Part shown: piece by piece, positions 14,370 to 21,244 of the stretch | How positions within the stretch are numbered: the stretch's first letter is position 1 | Layout of the letters: every line of letters starts with the position of its first letter | IMG/VR virus record: IMGVR_UViG_3300032006_000032 | Location: 1 to 36,772 of that record | Length of the DNA stretch: 36,772 bases | DNA from: a virus | Reading direction: 5' to 3' (one strand) | Made by a program: the position numbers and the translations under genes | Notes under the pieces: model-generated | Seen by the model: only the letters and a program-made list of their open reading frames with translations | What the model was told of the DNA's origin: nothing | Database searches by the model: none

Positions 14370-15049
14370 GGGGACCGAAAAATCTGCAAGTGAGAATGAC
14401 GAAGTCACTTGCCCTGGCTATCACTGGTGGACTAGGGAACCCCTCGAAAATGCCAGGCTGTGCATGGGGAATCCCCGCTAGCACCTGCCAGCTGGGAGGG
14501 CTGCTAAAGAAACAGCACGGGACACAATGTGCAGAGTGTTACGCGGATCGTGGTCGGTACCGTTTCCAAAACGTGCAAGACCGATTGTGGACCTCGCTTG
14601 AACTGTTCCGGCTTTACGATGAGTCAGGGAGAACAGACCTGTGGGTTGAGGCAATGGTTTTTCTGATTGTCGAGTCCGGAGAGGTGTGGTTTCGCTGGTT
14701 TCATTCTGGGGACCTCCAATCTAAGGAAATGGCCCTTGCGATTTTCGAGGTGTGCCGGTTGACTCCCAAAGTCAAGCACTGGATGCCAACACGCGAGCGC
14801 CGCCACATCAACGCAGCAACCAACGAGTGCCAAGACGTCCCCGGTAATCTCACAATCCGCTGGTCCGGTTCAATGGTAGACGGGACCCCTCCAAGCTGGG
14901 CACGGAATTGTAGCGTCCTGAGTAGTGGACCCCGGAGGCATGGGAGACGATGCCCGGCGCATATGCAAGGCAACGCATGCGGTGACTGTCGTATGTGCTG
15001 GGATCAGCGTGTTACCGTTATCGAATACGAAATGAACAACGTAAAATAG
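14366..15049 (+). CDS. GP88-like cysteine-rich phage protein (227 aa)
   Basis: The protein has an N-terminal cysteine cluster C32, C41, C55, C58 in the pattern C-x8-C-x13-CxxC-Y (QCAECYADRGRYRFQ), then FRWFHSGDLQS at about 109-119, and the segment VKHWMPTRERR. A C-terminal cysteine set (CPAHMQGNACGDCRMCWD) could hold a second metal or Fe-S cluster. The order C..C..CxxCY..G.Y, then R-x-x-H-S-GD, then an 'xWxPTR' segment, matches the phage Gene-product-88 family as I know it, whose biochemical role is unknown and which is distantly likened to radical-SAM-type proteins. ATG 14,366 follows GGGAGG and overlaps the upstream stop. Confidence 0.7.
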   Translation: MRGPKNLQVRMTKSLALAITGGLGNPSKMPGCAWGIPASTCQLGGLLKKQHGTQCAECYADRGRYRFQNVQDRLWTSLELFRLYDESGRTDLWVEAMVFLIVESGEVWFRWFHSGDLQSKEMALAIFEVCRLTPKVKHWMPTRERRHINAATNECQDVPGNLTIRWSGSMVDGTPPSWARNCSVLSSGPRRHGRRCPAHMQGNACGDCRMCWDQRVTVIEYEMNNVK

Positions 15050-15065
15050 AAGGGACGGACTCCCA

Positions 15066-15152
15066 ATGAGCGGTACCGCTGTGGCCTTTTGTGTTGTTGC
15101 TGTTTCTGTGCTACTTTGTTTGATAATTGACTTGATATCGGGGGAGAATTAA
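15066..15152 (+). CDS. Possible 28-aa single-span membrane peptide
   Basis: A short frame starting MSGTAVAFCVVAVSVLLCLI and ending IDLISGEN has one strongly hydrophobic segment of about 18 residues flanked by a small polar end. AAGGG lies about a dozen bases upstream, a little far. It overlaps the promoter for the following gene. It could be a small membrane toxin or superinfection-exclusion-type peptide, or chance. Confidence 0.35.
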   Translation: MSGTAVAFCVVAVSVLLCLIIDLISGEN

Positions 15153-15159
15153 CTACAAT
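15132..15159 (+). promoter_or_regulatory. Candidate promoter of the DUF932-like gene
   Basis: TTGATA and TACAAT are separated by 16 bases on the plus strand, inside the 200-base gap before the DUF932-like gene. A start about 15,166 would leave a leader near 87 bases. The downstream sequence is GC-rich and may fold (ctggggagtggggacccctg). Confidence 0.45.
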
Positions 15160-15252
15160 CCTGGGGAGTGGGGACCCCTGTGGTTGTGGCCTGTGACCTT
15201 GCGGTGCTACCCCCAGTAATTTCAACCAGCAGGCCAACGAAAAGGTATCACG

Positions 15253-16089
15253 ATGGAAACGCCAAGATTGAACTTAATGTTGCACTGCGGAGCCTCGGCA
15301 GTCGAGACCCAGGAACTTGACAGGGTGGAACTGCCGCCAATCAAGAGAAACAGCCAGGGACACATCACCTTTCAACCCGTGTCCCATGAAACCGTCCGCG
15401 TCCGAATTAAGGAGGCACTCACCAGTTCTCTTGATGACCAACTTGCGGTCGTTGCCGAGGCGCAGGGCATGACTCACGATGGGCAACGTGCCTTTGGAAT
15501 GATGCAGGTTCACCACCCTAGTATCAACGACACCCAACGCAAGCCGGGGACCTTCACCCAGGAGGTACAGAGGTCGGGGCTGGTGATTGGCTGGAGAAAC
15601 AGCCACGACCAATCATTCGCCAGTGCCGTGGCAATGGGGGCTGGTGTCTTTGTTTGCGACAATCTCTCGTTCTGCGGTGAAGTCAAGGTGTCACGTCGGC
15701 ACACGCGACACATCGTCCGCGATTTGCCAGAGGTGATTGCCAGGGCAGTCGGACGGCTGCTCGCGGTCAATCATCGACAACAGGAATTCTTCAACCAGCT
15801 GGAGCGATTCCCGATTCACCGTCCACTGGTCAACGACACCCTGGTCGAGGCAATGCGAACGAAGGCTATTCCCAACGCATCGATCCCCAAGGTGCTTGCC
15901 GAGTATGAATCGGAAAAGCATAAGGAAATGCACGGGACCAAGAGCGCGTGGTCGCTGTTTAACGCTTTTACTGAGGTTAGCAAGAACGACACCCCGACGC
16001 TGGCAATGAAACGGACGCAGCGGTTGCACGGGGTGTTCGGCAAGTTGCTGTCGCGTGCCAGTGACCTGCACCCCAGTATAGCTGGCTAG
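15253..16089 (+). CDS. DUF932-family protein (278 aa)
   Basis: The protein contains GWRNSHDQSFASAVAMGAG (about 113-131), VFVCDNLSFCGEVKVSRRHT (about 132-151) and a helical C-terminal half (HRQQEFFNQLERFPIH; TKSAWSLFNAFTEVSK). R-N-S-HD followed by VFVCDNL-F and a RKHT-like element is the pattern I associate with the DUF932 family, which occurs in phages, plasmids and mobile elements and has unknown function. ATG 15,253 follows AAAGGTATCACG. It stands alone between a candidate promoter and a strong terminator, implying independent, probably high expression. Confidence 0.75.
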   Translation: METPRLNLMLHCGASAVETQELDRVELPPIKRNSQGHITFQPVSHETVRVRIKEALTSSLDDQLAVVAEAQGMTHDGQRAFGMMQVHHPSINDTQRKPGTFTQEVQRSGLVIGWRNSHDQSFASAVAMGAGVFVCDNLSFCGEVKVSRRHTRHIVRDLPEVIARAVGRLLAVNHRQQEFFNQLERFPIHRPLVNDTLVEAMRTKAIPNASIPKVLAEYESEKHKEMHGTKSAWSLFNAFTEVSKNDTPTLAMKRTQRLHGVFGKLLSRASDLHPSIAG

Positions 16090-16105
16090 AGGTGAGTCCA
16101 ACAGC

Positions 16106-16145
16106 CCCCCTGGATGGTCTTGAAATGCCCATCCAGGGGGTTTTC
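16106..16145 (+). terminator. Intrinsic terminator after the DUF932-like gene
   Basis: CCCCCTGGATGG (16,106-16,117) pairs perfectly with CCATCCAGGGGG (16,129-16,140), followed by TTTTCT. It separates the DUF932-like gene from the next four-gene group. Confidence 0.9.
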
Positions 16146-16166
16146 TAACGCCAAGAGGAGAAGGCA

Positions 16167-16604
16167 ATGAGTGATCCAGGTTGGGAAGGCGCAGAGGAAA
16201 TCTGCGATAGCAACCATCAACCGCCAACCACGCAGGATGATATCGAAACGATACTCATCCCTACAGACTACATATGGATGCTTGCCGAGATTGGCAACAT
16301 AGCACCAGGAAAGTCCGAGTGTTCCGGTGGATCAAATACAATTGGTTTTAGCGCGACATGGTTTGTCGAGAGGGACGGACTTACCCGAGGCCAGTGGGAC
16401 GAGGTATGTTTCCTCACCTACCAGGAGGACAAGATCACCGCAGGTTTCAACAATCGATTCATCGACAAATACCGAACCGAGTATTTTGCGATCCTTGGGA
16501 TAACAAACCAGTATCTGAGCGAGGTGGAGTGGATTGACTACGCGGAACCGAAGGTGTTGAAAAACTCGCACCTACCACTGACAAAAGGCGAGGGGGGATG
16601 CTAA
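16167..16604 (+). CDS. Hypothetical acidic protein (145 aa)
   Basis: ATG 16,167 has a strong AGAGGAGAAGG site. The protein begins MSDPGWEGAEEICDSNHQPP and carries ILIPTDYIWMLAEIGNIAPG, FSATWFVERDGLTRGQWDEV, and FLTYQEDKITAGFNNRF. It is acidic, with a mixed alpha/beta profile and no recognised domain. The stop TAA overlaps the next ATG, so four genes (16,167-17,318) form one translationally coupled group. Confidence 0.65.
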   Translation: MSDPGWEGAEEICDSNHQPPTTQDDIETILIPTDYIWMLAEIGNIAPGKSECSGGSNTIGFSATWFVERDGLTRGQWDEVCFLTYQEDKITAGFNNRFIDKYRTEYFAILGITNQYLSEVEWIDYAEPKVLKNSHLPLTKGEGGC

Positions 16605-16864
16605 TGCAAGTCCATCTGTCACGATTGCCGCTGGGAGCGGAGTTCTCAGTGGCCGACGAGAGATACGTTTTAGTTGACTGGAACGTGTGCAGTGCCACCG
16701 TGAAGGTCCAAAAGAGACCGAAACTAATCAGCATCACAGACCGACAAGGAAACGATCGGGAATTCTTTGCACAACAGGGATCAATTACGAGAATAGCAGC
16801 TGACATTGAGGTCCAGGTCGACAGTGACACGCAGCTGCTCAGGTTTTCAAGGGAGGTGTCTTGA
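16604..16864 (+). CDS. Small beta-rich hypothetical protein (86 aa)
   Basis: ATG 16,604 overlaps the preceding stop as TAATG and has AGGGGGG seven bases upstream; an ATG two codons earlier is less well spaced. The protein alternates short strands (MQVHLSRLPLGAEFSV; YVLVDWNVCSATVKVQKRP) and turns, suggesting a small beta barrel. It has no recognised family. The stop overlaps the following start as TGATG. Confidence 0.6.
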   Translation: MQVHLSRLPLGAEFSVADERYVLVDWNVCSATVKVQKRPKLISITDRQGNDREFFAQQGSITRIAADIEVQVDSDTQLLRFSREVS

Positions 16865-17013
16865 TGAGTTACGAATATTGCGATCATGAATTAATCGACA
16901 GAGTTTCCCCCGCTGGAGACGACTTCGTGTCCTGCAACAAGTGCGGCAGACATATTGTCAGGGCGGGCGATGCGCCTTTCGACTACCCAGGCTGCGAAGA
17001 GGAGGACGAGTGA
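16864..17013 (+). CDS. 49-aa zinc-finger-like peptide
   Basis: ATG 16,864 overlaps the previous stop and runs to TGA 17,011. The peptide MSYEYCDHELIDRVSPAG is followed by FVSCNKCGRHIVRAG and an acidic tail. C6, H8, C24, C27 and H30 can coordinate zinc in a treble-clef-like arrangement. No partner is evident. The tight four-base-type overlaps on both sides support that it is translated. Confidence 0.65.
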   Translation: MSYEYCDHELIDRVSPAGDDFVSCNKCGRHIVRAGDAPFDYPGCEEEDE

Positions 17014-17318
17014 TGATAAACTCTACCATGATCAGATATTGGAACACGCAAATCACCCGCTGCACGGCAATCCGCCAACTCCTGCGAGGCCAGCGGTCCA
17101 GACTCAAGGTGACGGTCAGTTTCAATGGATCAACCAACTACTTCGAACCAACCGCCGCCGCAACTGGCAGATTACAGGTCAGCATCATGAAGGGTGCTGC
17201 TGCCGAGGCTCGCATCATCATCGCTGGACTGGAAAAGGAAGGAATCGAACTGGGCGCAAGCCAGCGTCCATCAGAGGATACCCTACGCCGGGTCGAATCG
17301 ATGGAGTTGCCCGCCTAG
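17013..17318 (+). CDS. Hypothetical protein (101 aa), last rightward gene
   Basis: ATG 17,013 overlaps the upstream stop TGA, with GAGGAGGACGAG as ribosome site. The protein begins MINSTMIRYWNTQITRCTAI and includes a basic segment (LLRGQRSRLKVTVSF), then an Ala-rich helix (GAAAEARIIIAGLEKEGIEL). It is unassigned. Its stop meets the 3' end of the opposite-strand nuclease gene (4-base overlap), and a terminator hairpin follows inside that gene. Confidence 0.65.
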   Translation: MINSTMIRYWNTQITRCTAIRQLLRGQRSRLKVTVSFNGSTNYFEPTAAATGRLQVSIMKGAAAEARIIIAGLEKEGIELGASQRPSEDTLRRVESMELPA

Positions 17319-17692
17319 CCCATGTAGCGGGTAGCGTGACCAGCCCTCAGTAATTCGTCGTTCACACACACGAATTGCTGAGGGCCTTTTTCTAGCCACA
17401 ACTCGCACAACCATCTGCCCCACTTCCCCTTCTTGCGTCCCTTGTGCGTCTTGAGAAGCACCTCGCCATCCTCAGGCAGCATCTCCCTGACAAAGTCCCT
17501 TGCGGCACGACCAGCTGCCCTGGTGGCACCTCTGATCTCAGGAGTATCAACCCCCAACAACCTCAGCTTCTGGCGGTGCAAGTACACGCCAAATCCGAGC
17601 GAGACCGTCGCCGTCGCGCTGTCGCCATCGTATACGTCCTCGGGGAGGATGATCGCACGGTAGCCAAACCTATGGGGTTTTGTCCTGGACAC
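17315..17692 (-). CDS. Staphylococcal-nuclease-like (SNase) protein (125 aa)
   Basis: The protein shows YDGDSATATVSLGFG (residues 21-35), KLRLLGVDTPEIRG (42-55) and WGRWLCELWLE (91-101). These supply the metal-binding Asp pair (D22, D24), R44, E52 and R93 expected for the thermonuclease active site, so it is likely a calcium-dependent nuclease cleaving DNA or RNA. Start is GTG 17,692 after AAAGGA, inside the end of the upstream membrane gene. There is no signal peptide, so it acts inside the cell, perhaps in host DNA degradation or recombination. Its last 25 codons contain a perfect terminator for the opposite strand. It is the end of the long leftward operon. Confidence 0.85.
   Translation of the reverse strand: MSRTKPHRFGYRAIILPEDVYDGDSATATVSLGFGVYLHRQKLRLLGVDTPEIRGATRAAGRAARDFVREMLPEDGEVLLKTHKGRKKGKWGRWLCELWLEKGPQQFVCVNDELLRAGHATRYMG
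17343..17391 (+). terminator. Strong terminator for rightward module, inside opposite gene
   Basis: GCCCTCAGTAATTCG (17,343-17,357) pairs with CGAATTGCTGAGGGC (17,371-17,385) with only one G-T pair, followed by CTTTTTC. It ends plus-strand transcription while also encoding residues of the convergent nuclease gene. Confidence 0.9.
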
Positions 17693-18086
17693 GTCGGATT
17701 CCTTTCACGACTGGCTCCCCGTCAACACTCATGATCTCTAGCTCCCACTCCTGGGACTGACGCACCTGCGACTCAATAGCCGGGGAGTACACTGGTGGAG
17801 TGACTGCTGTTTCTGGTTTCAACTGAAACAGACCGCTGGCAGCACCAAGACCACCAGCAGCCAGCCCTGCCATGGCAATGCCCTTCCAAAAACCGCCGTT
17901 GTCCACGACATTGACCGCTCCATTGCTCGGATACGTCCCGACATCCAGTTCTCCAAGACCAGCGTCCTTAGCCATGATTTTCCTCCTGATCTTGAGCCGC
18001 TGGGCAATGTCATGCGCCCAGATATTAGCCACAAGCCCCTTATTCCTCGCCTTCGAGCGGTACACTTCCCCGGCTGGACTGTCCAT
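17670..18086 (-). CDS. Small membrane protein with two possible starts (138 or 101 aa)
   Basis: Two in-frame ATG codons each have good ribosome sites: 18,086 (GAGGAG, seven bases) and 17,975 (AGGAGG, six bases). The short form starts MAKDAGLGELDVGTYPSNGA and has one membrane segment (WKGIAMAGLAAGGLGAASGL). The long form adds a basic helical N-terminus (LVANIWAHDIAQRLKIRRK). The C-terminal 60 residues are soluble (PPVYSPAIESQVRQSQEWEL). A dual-start membrane protein in a lysis-type neighbourhood recalls holin/antiholin pairs, but a single span and long soluble tail do not match a standard holin. Role is unassigned. Confidence 0.65.
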   Translation of the reverse strand: MDSPAGEVYRSKARNKGLVANIWAHDIAQRLKIRRKIMAKDAGLGELDVGTYPSNGAVNVVDNGGFWKGIAMAGLAAGGLGAASGLFQLKPETAVTPPVYSPAIESQVRQSQEWELEIMSVDGEPVVKGIRRVQDKTP

Positions 18087-18255
18087 CAGTTAACTCCTCG
18101 ATGAACTCTCTGTCGAGAGCCATTAGATCCTGCATTGCCCTTTCCTGCGTTTCACCCAGTCGCAGGGCGAGCGCGACCGCCTCAAGAAGCAAGCCGCGCT
18201 CGTCCAAGTCGACCAGACGAGCCGCCTCCGCACGCTGCTCAGGGGTTGTCAGCAT
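18040..18255 (-). CDS. Small helical hypothetical protein (71 aa)
   Basis: ATG 18,255 overlaps the upstream stop as TGATG. The protein, MLTTPEQRAEAARLVDLDER and onward, is almost all amphipathic helix (LLLEAVALALRLGETQERAM) with an acidic tail. It is short and unassigned. It overlaps the following membrane-protein gene by 46 bases if the long start is used. Confidence 0.6.
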   Translation of the reverse strand: MLTTPEQRAEAARLVDLDERGLLLEAVALALRLGETQERAMQDLMALDREFIEELTDGQSSRGSVPLEGEE

Positions 18256-18458
18256 CAGGAACCTGGCGAGCTGATAGGTGCCTCACGCATCAGAAGCTGA
18301 CGAGCAGCCGCCGACTCCATGACATCCGGTTCCGACAGGTTCTTGGTGAACACCCGGTCGATCAGCACCAGCGTGGTCTGAGAGGCATCACTCGCCCGAC
18401 CGATTCGCTCACCAGCCGCCGCTTCCAACAGGCTCTGAAGATCCACTGCACTTGCCAT
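18255..18458 (-). CDS. Small helical hypothetical protein (67 aa)
   Basis: ATG 18,458 has AAGGAG seven bases upstream. The protein MASAVDLQSLLEAAAGERIG continues with short helices and no motif. It lies four bases after the protease gene and is coupled to the next gene. A structural or assembly accessory to the protease is a guess. No family is recognised. Confidence 0.6.
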   Translation of the reverse strand: MASAVDLQSLLEAAAGERIGRASDASQTTLVLIDRVFTKNLSEPDVMESAAARQLLMREAPISSPGS

Positions 18459-18462
18459 AATT

Positions 18463-19311
18463 CTACTCCTTCACCGGACGCAGTCTGATACGGATTGTTG
18501 CCCGGAAGTTGCTGCGCCAATGCTCCAGGGACTCCAGCCTCGACGAGAAGCCGGATATATCAGCAGCCGTCCCTGGCTCACCATCTCTGCCATCACGACC
18601 AGCCGGGCCAGCAGGCCCAGGTGGACCGGTAACCGGTTTGATCGACTCTAATTCTTTCAACCTGCGTTTCAATTCCAGGATCTCACGGGTCCTGTCCTTG
18701 TCACCCCAGTCTGCCCCCTCCACACGGGGGCCAAACGCCTTGTACTCCTTCAGAAAAGCAACCAGCTGCGTGTGGCTGGCAGCAAACAGTTCTTTGTCAT
18801 CCTTACCGTGACTGGCAACCCCCACCAGTACCCCACCAGCATACACCCCCGCCCCAGAATCTCCATTGCGATATTTACCACCGACCACCTTGTAACCACG
18901 ACGCATAAGCAGACGCTTATTCGACGAGTCGGTGATTTCCTGGGAACCCATGGCTTTCAGATGCTTGTGGCCATGCCTGCCATACGCGGTAATTACACCA
19001 CTAGGTGGCGATTTTTCTGGCACAACGGCCAACGATTGGCCACTGCTGGGGATCTTGAACAGTGCAAGGTCGGCCTCTTTATCGAGAGCCACCCAGGAAC
19101 CCCTGACCCTGCGTCCATCTTGAAGAACGATGTAAACCACATCGCCAATAGCACCGGCACAGTGGGCTGCGCTGACCCCGAACGTGGAACTGAGGTCCCG
19201 GTGGACGAGCGTACCACTGCATCCACCAACATCAACTGCACCCCGGGGGAGGCTTTGGGAGGGTACAGCTGAACACAGGATCAGAGCCAGCGCAGACACC
19301 ATGAGCCGCAT
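18463..19311 (-). CDS. Secreted trypsin-like serine protease with coiled-coil and collagen-like stalk
   Basis: Residues 1-20 (MRLMVSALALILCSAVPSQS) are a signal peptide, so the product is exported. The protease domain has the catalytic triad: His50 in GVSAAHCAG, Asp81 in DKEADLALF, and Ser152 in RNGDSGAGV, with C31 and C51 possibly bridging. After the domain comes a coiled coil (TREILELKRRLKELES, about 208-223), then a collagen-like run of Gly-X-Y triplets (GPPGPAGPAGRDGRDGEPG, residues 229-247), and a short C-terminal domain. ATG 19,311 follows AAGGAG. This looks like a trimeric, surface- or envelope-located protease. Proximity to a holin-like gene suggests lysis or host-surface remodelling; that is inference. 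Confidence 0.85.
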   Translation of the reverse strand: MRLMVSALALILCSAVPSQSLPRGAVDVGGCSGTLVHRDLSSTFGVSAAHCAGAIGDVVYIVLQDGRRVRGSWVALDKEADLALFKIPSSGQSLAVVPEKSPPSGVITAYGRHGHKHLKAMGSQEITDSSNKRLLMRRGYKVVGGKYRNGDSGAGVYAGGVLVGVASHGKDDKELFAASHTQLVAFLKEYKAFGPRVEGADWGDKDRTREILELKRRLKELESIKPVTGPPGPAGPAGRDGRDGEPGTAADISGFSSRLESLEHWRSNFRATIRIRLRPVKE

Positions 19312-19316
19312 GACGA

Positions 19317-19517
19317 CTACTCCTTTTTCTTGGATGCGGACTGAAAGACTTTACGACCAGCCTCAAATCCGCACGCCAGGATCAACAACTCCACGATCGT
19401 CAAAACTTCTCCCTTGTCGAAGTTTGTAGAGTTCAGATACAGGAACGTCGTCAACCCAGCAAACATCACAACCAGCCGAATAATGCCCCAGAAAGGGTGG
19501 TTTCCATTGATATCCAC
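19317..19517 (-). CDS. Two-span small membrane protein, candidate holin (66 aa)
   Basis: The best start is GTG 19,517, six bases after AAGGAGG; the longer ATG start would overlap the RusA gene. The 66-residue product (MDINGNHPFWG then two hydrophobic spans, IIRLVVMFAGLTTFLYL and VLTIVELLILACGF) ends in a basic tail (SASKKKE). Size, two spans and charged C-terminus fit class II holins, which make inner-membrane holes. It lies six bases before the secreted protease gene. The family is not identified by sequence, so holin is a topological inference. Confidence 0.65.
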   Translation of the reverse strand: MDINGNHPFWGIIRLVVMFAGLTTFLYLNSTNFDKGEVLTIVELLILACGFEAGRKVFQSASKKKE

Positions 19518-19555
19518 AAGCAACCTCCTTGTTATAATCGCCCTGGCCCACCTCA

Positions 19556-19960
19556 TCATGGATGACTTTCCGGGGACGGATCCCCGGGTGGGTCACCCAC
19601 CACGACAATCTCCACGCGGGGATCATCCTTGTCAACAGTGACCTCAGGCATCTGCGGGCGGAATCCATAATCATCAACGCCCAGGGCCGCTGCTATTCCA
19701 TCATAGGCATATTTCAGCATCGCGGCCATGTTATCCCGATCGCGACGACGCTTGTCCTTATAGAAGAATGTCGCCTGTAGCCGGGCATTCGACCAGTCAA
19801 TATCCCCTCGCCTCCGACTCACAAGCTCAGTGAAACAAGCCACCCGACACGCTTCGCGGTACTTCTTGGAGTGTTTATGACGGGTGCGCCAGTGGCAGCG
19901 TGAATTAGGACTCAGCTGCCTCGGAGGGAGGGGACAAACTACGGTGATCTGGGCAGTCAC
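19556..19960 (-). CDS. RusA-like Holliday junction resolvase
   Basis: The protein (134 aa) carries the RusA signature RRRDRDNMAAMLKYAYDGIA (residues 71-90) with D74, D76, N77 and D87, followed by LGVDDYGF (D96, D97). These Asp residues bind the metal ions used to cut four-way junctions. Length, the N-terminal strand (ITVVCPLPPRQLSPNSR) and the basic region (HWRTRHKHSKKY) fit the family. Phage RusA enzymes resolve recombination intermediates before packaging. It overlaps the preceding gene by four bases and fits with the Rad52-like annealing protein upstream. Confidence 0.88.
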   Translation of the reverse strand: MTAQITVVCPLPPRQLSPNSRCHWRTRHKHSKKYREACRVACFTELVSRRRGDIDWSNARLQATFFYKDKRRRDRDNMAAMLKYAYDGIAAALGVDDYGFRPQMPEVTVDKDDPRVEIVVVGDPPGDPSPESHP

Positions 19961-20388
19961 TCGGGTGCCCCCTCTGGCTCCGGAGTGTCATCCATGAACG
20001 GCTTGGACCGCTCGACTACTGCCTGCCGTGTCCCTTCTTGGAAACTCGCAAGGATGTCGGTCCTGGTAAATGGATGTGCCCCTGTCGCGTCCATCATGCT
20101 TATAAACGCTTCTGCCACACCTTTCTCCACGGACAGCAGCAGGTCGCCTCGCGGAGAATCGTAGTGTGAATTCACAAGCAGCCCGGCAAATGCATCAAAC
20201 ACGCCCTGCTTGATAGCGTCATGCACCTCGTCGGTACTCAGATCTCCAATGCCAGTGTCGCTCATCTTTTCTCCTCCTGTTGTGGGTGCCTCAGCAAACC
20301 TCAGCTGATCCATGCGGTAATCCTCCTCAAGATAACCGCCATCATGCGGGTAGTCCCTGTCGTCGCTACTTGGTCTCGGTATCGGCAT
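19957..20388 (-). CDS. Hypothetical protein (143 aa), alternative internal start
   Basis: ATG 20,388 follows AAGGAAACCGATCG. A second in-frame ATG at 20,265 has a strong AGGAGGAGAAAAG site and would give a 102-aa protein starting MSDTGIGDLSTDEVHDAIKQ. The N-terminal extension (IPRPSSDDRDYPHDGGYLEE) is acidic and probably disordered. The common part is helical (DAFAGLLVNSHYDS; VEKGVAEAFISMMDATG). No family is recognised. It overlaps RusA by four bases. Two products may be made. Confidence 0.6.
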   Translation of the reverse strand: MPIPRPSSDDRDYPHDGGYLEEDYRMDQLRFAEAPTTGGEKMSDTGIGDLSTDEVHDAIKQGVFDAFAGLLVNSHYDSPRGDLLLSVEKGVAEAFISMMDATGAHPFTRTDILASFQEGTRQAVVERSKPFMDDTPEPEGAPE

Positions 20389-21244
20389 CGATCGGTTTCC
20401 TTGCAATGGTCAGGGTGTATCGCAACTTCTTAGCCGCGAGCAGTGCGGCCATCCCCACACAAGCCAGCCCGTGCAGCTGCTTCCTCAGCGGGATGCAATT
20501 GGTCCCGTCACGGTAGATGGCACGTCCAGCGGAGTCAAAGATCGACTCGGCCACGTTGGGGGTGAAGTCAAGCTCCTGCTCCACCTCGAATCCCGCGACG
20601 ATCAGTTCATCCATCAACGGAACCTCGTACAGGTCCGGGACGTGGAACCCAGCACGCACGTCATCGTACAGGTCCTTGAGCGTCTTCTCCATCACAGGCC
20701 CCGGCCCGTAATCGTCCTCAGGCGGGTCACCATCCAGCATGGCATCCAGCACGAGGAACAATCCGCCAGGCATCAGTGATTTCTTCACGTTTGCCAGGAC
20801 AGCTTGCCGATCCCAAGACTGGCACAGGCTCTCGACCGCGTAGACCGCGTCGAGAGGGAAAAAATTCATCTCGTCATCATGATAGTCAAGCACCCGCACA
20901 GATGGGACGTACCCACGGTGCAACCACTGGGCCACCCTCTGCTCTTTCTCGGAAGAGCAGATGCCAATCAGATCGCAATCGGGGTGATGCTCTCGAAGGA
21001 AAGCCATCGTCCCGGCAACCCCGCACCCCAGATCCAACACTCTCCACGTTTTGTTCGTCGGCGGTCCCATCTCTCGGACCAGGGTGTTACCGATGAGCCG
21101 GTTGGTGTTGAGCTTGGGCTTGGTGCTCATCCCGTCGATGTGCAGCCCGTAGTGGACGCACCCGTCTGACGCCCCGTTCTCCAGCCTCGACAGCCACACG
21201 TCCTCGTAGTAGGTCGCCACCTCCCTCAGATTTTCCTTGTTCAT
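20366..21244 (-). CDS. Class I SAM-dependent methyltransferase (small-molecule type)
   Basis: Motif I is RVLDLGCGVAGTMAF (residues 68-82), followed by a second-strand region (LIGICSSEKEQ) and DAVYAVESLCQSW (132-144), then LMPGGLFLVLDAM (post-motif III). The N-terminal YYEDVWLSRLENG-HYGLH segment and the ESL motif resemble tocopherol/sterol/cyclopropane-type methyltransferases acting on small molecules or lipids, not the D/NPPY type DNA methyltransferases. The substrate is unknown. ATG 21,244 overlaps the preceding stop as ATGA. It sits between small unknown genes in the leftward operon, so it is probably an accessory metabolic or modification gene. Confidence 0.8.
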   Translation of the reverse strand: MNKENLREVATYYEDVWLSRLENGASDGCVHYGLHIDGMSTKPKLNTNRLIGNTLVREMGPPTNKTWRVLDLGCGVAGTMAFLREHHPDCDLIGICSSEKEQRVAQWLHRGYVPSVRVLDYHDDEMNFFPLDAVYAVESLCQSWDRQAVLANVKKSLMPGGLFLVLDAMLDGDPPEDDYGPGPVMEKTLKDLYDDVRAGFHVPDLYEVPLMDELIVAGFEVEQELDFTPNVAESIFDSAGRAIYRDGTNCIPLRKQLHGLACVGMAALLAAKKLRYTLTIARKPIDADTETK

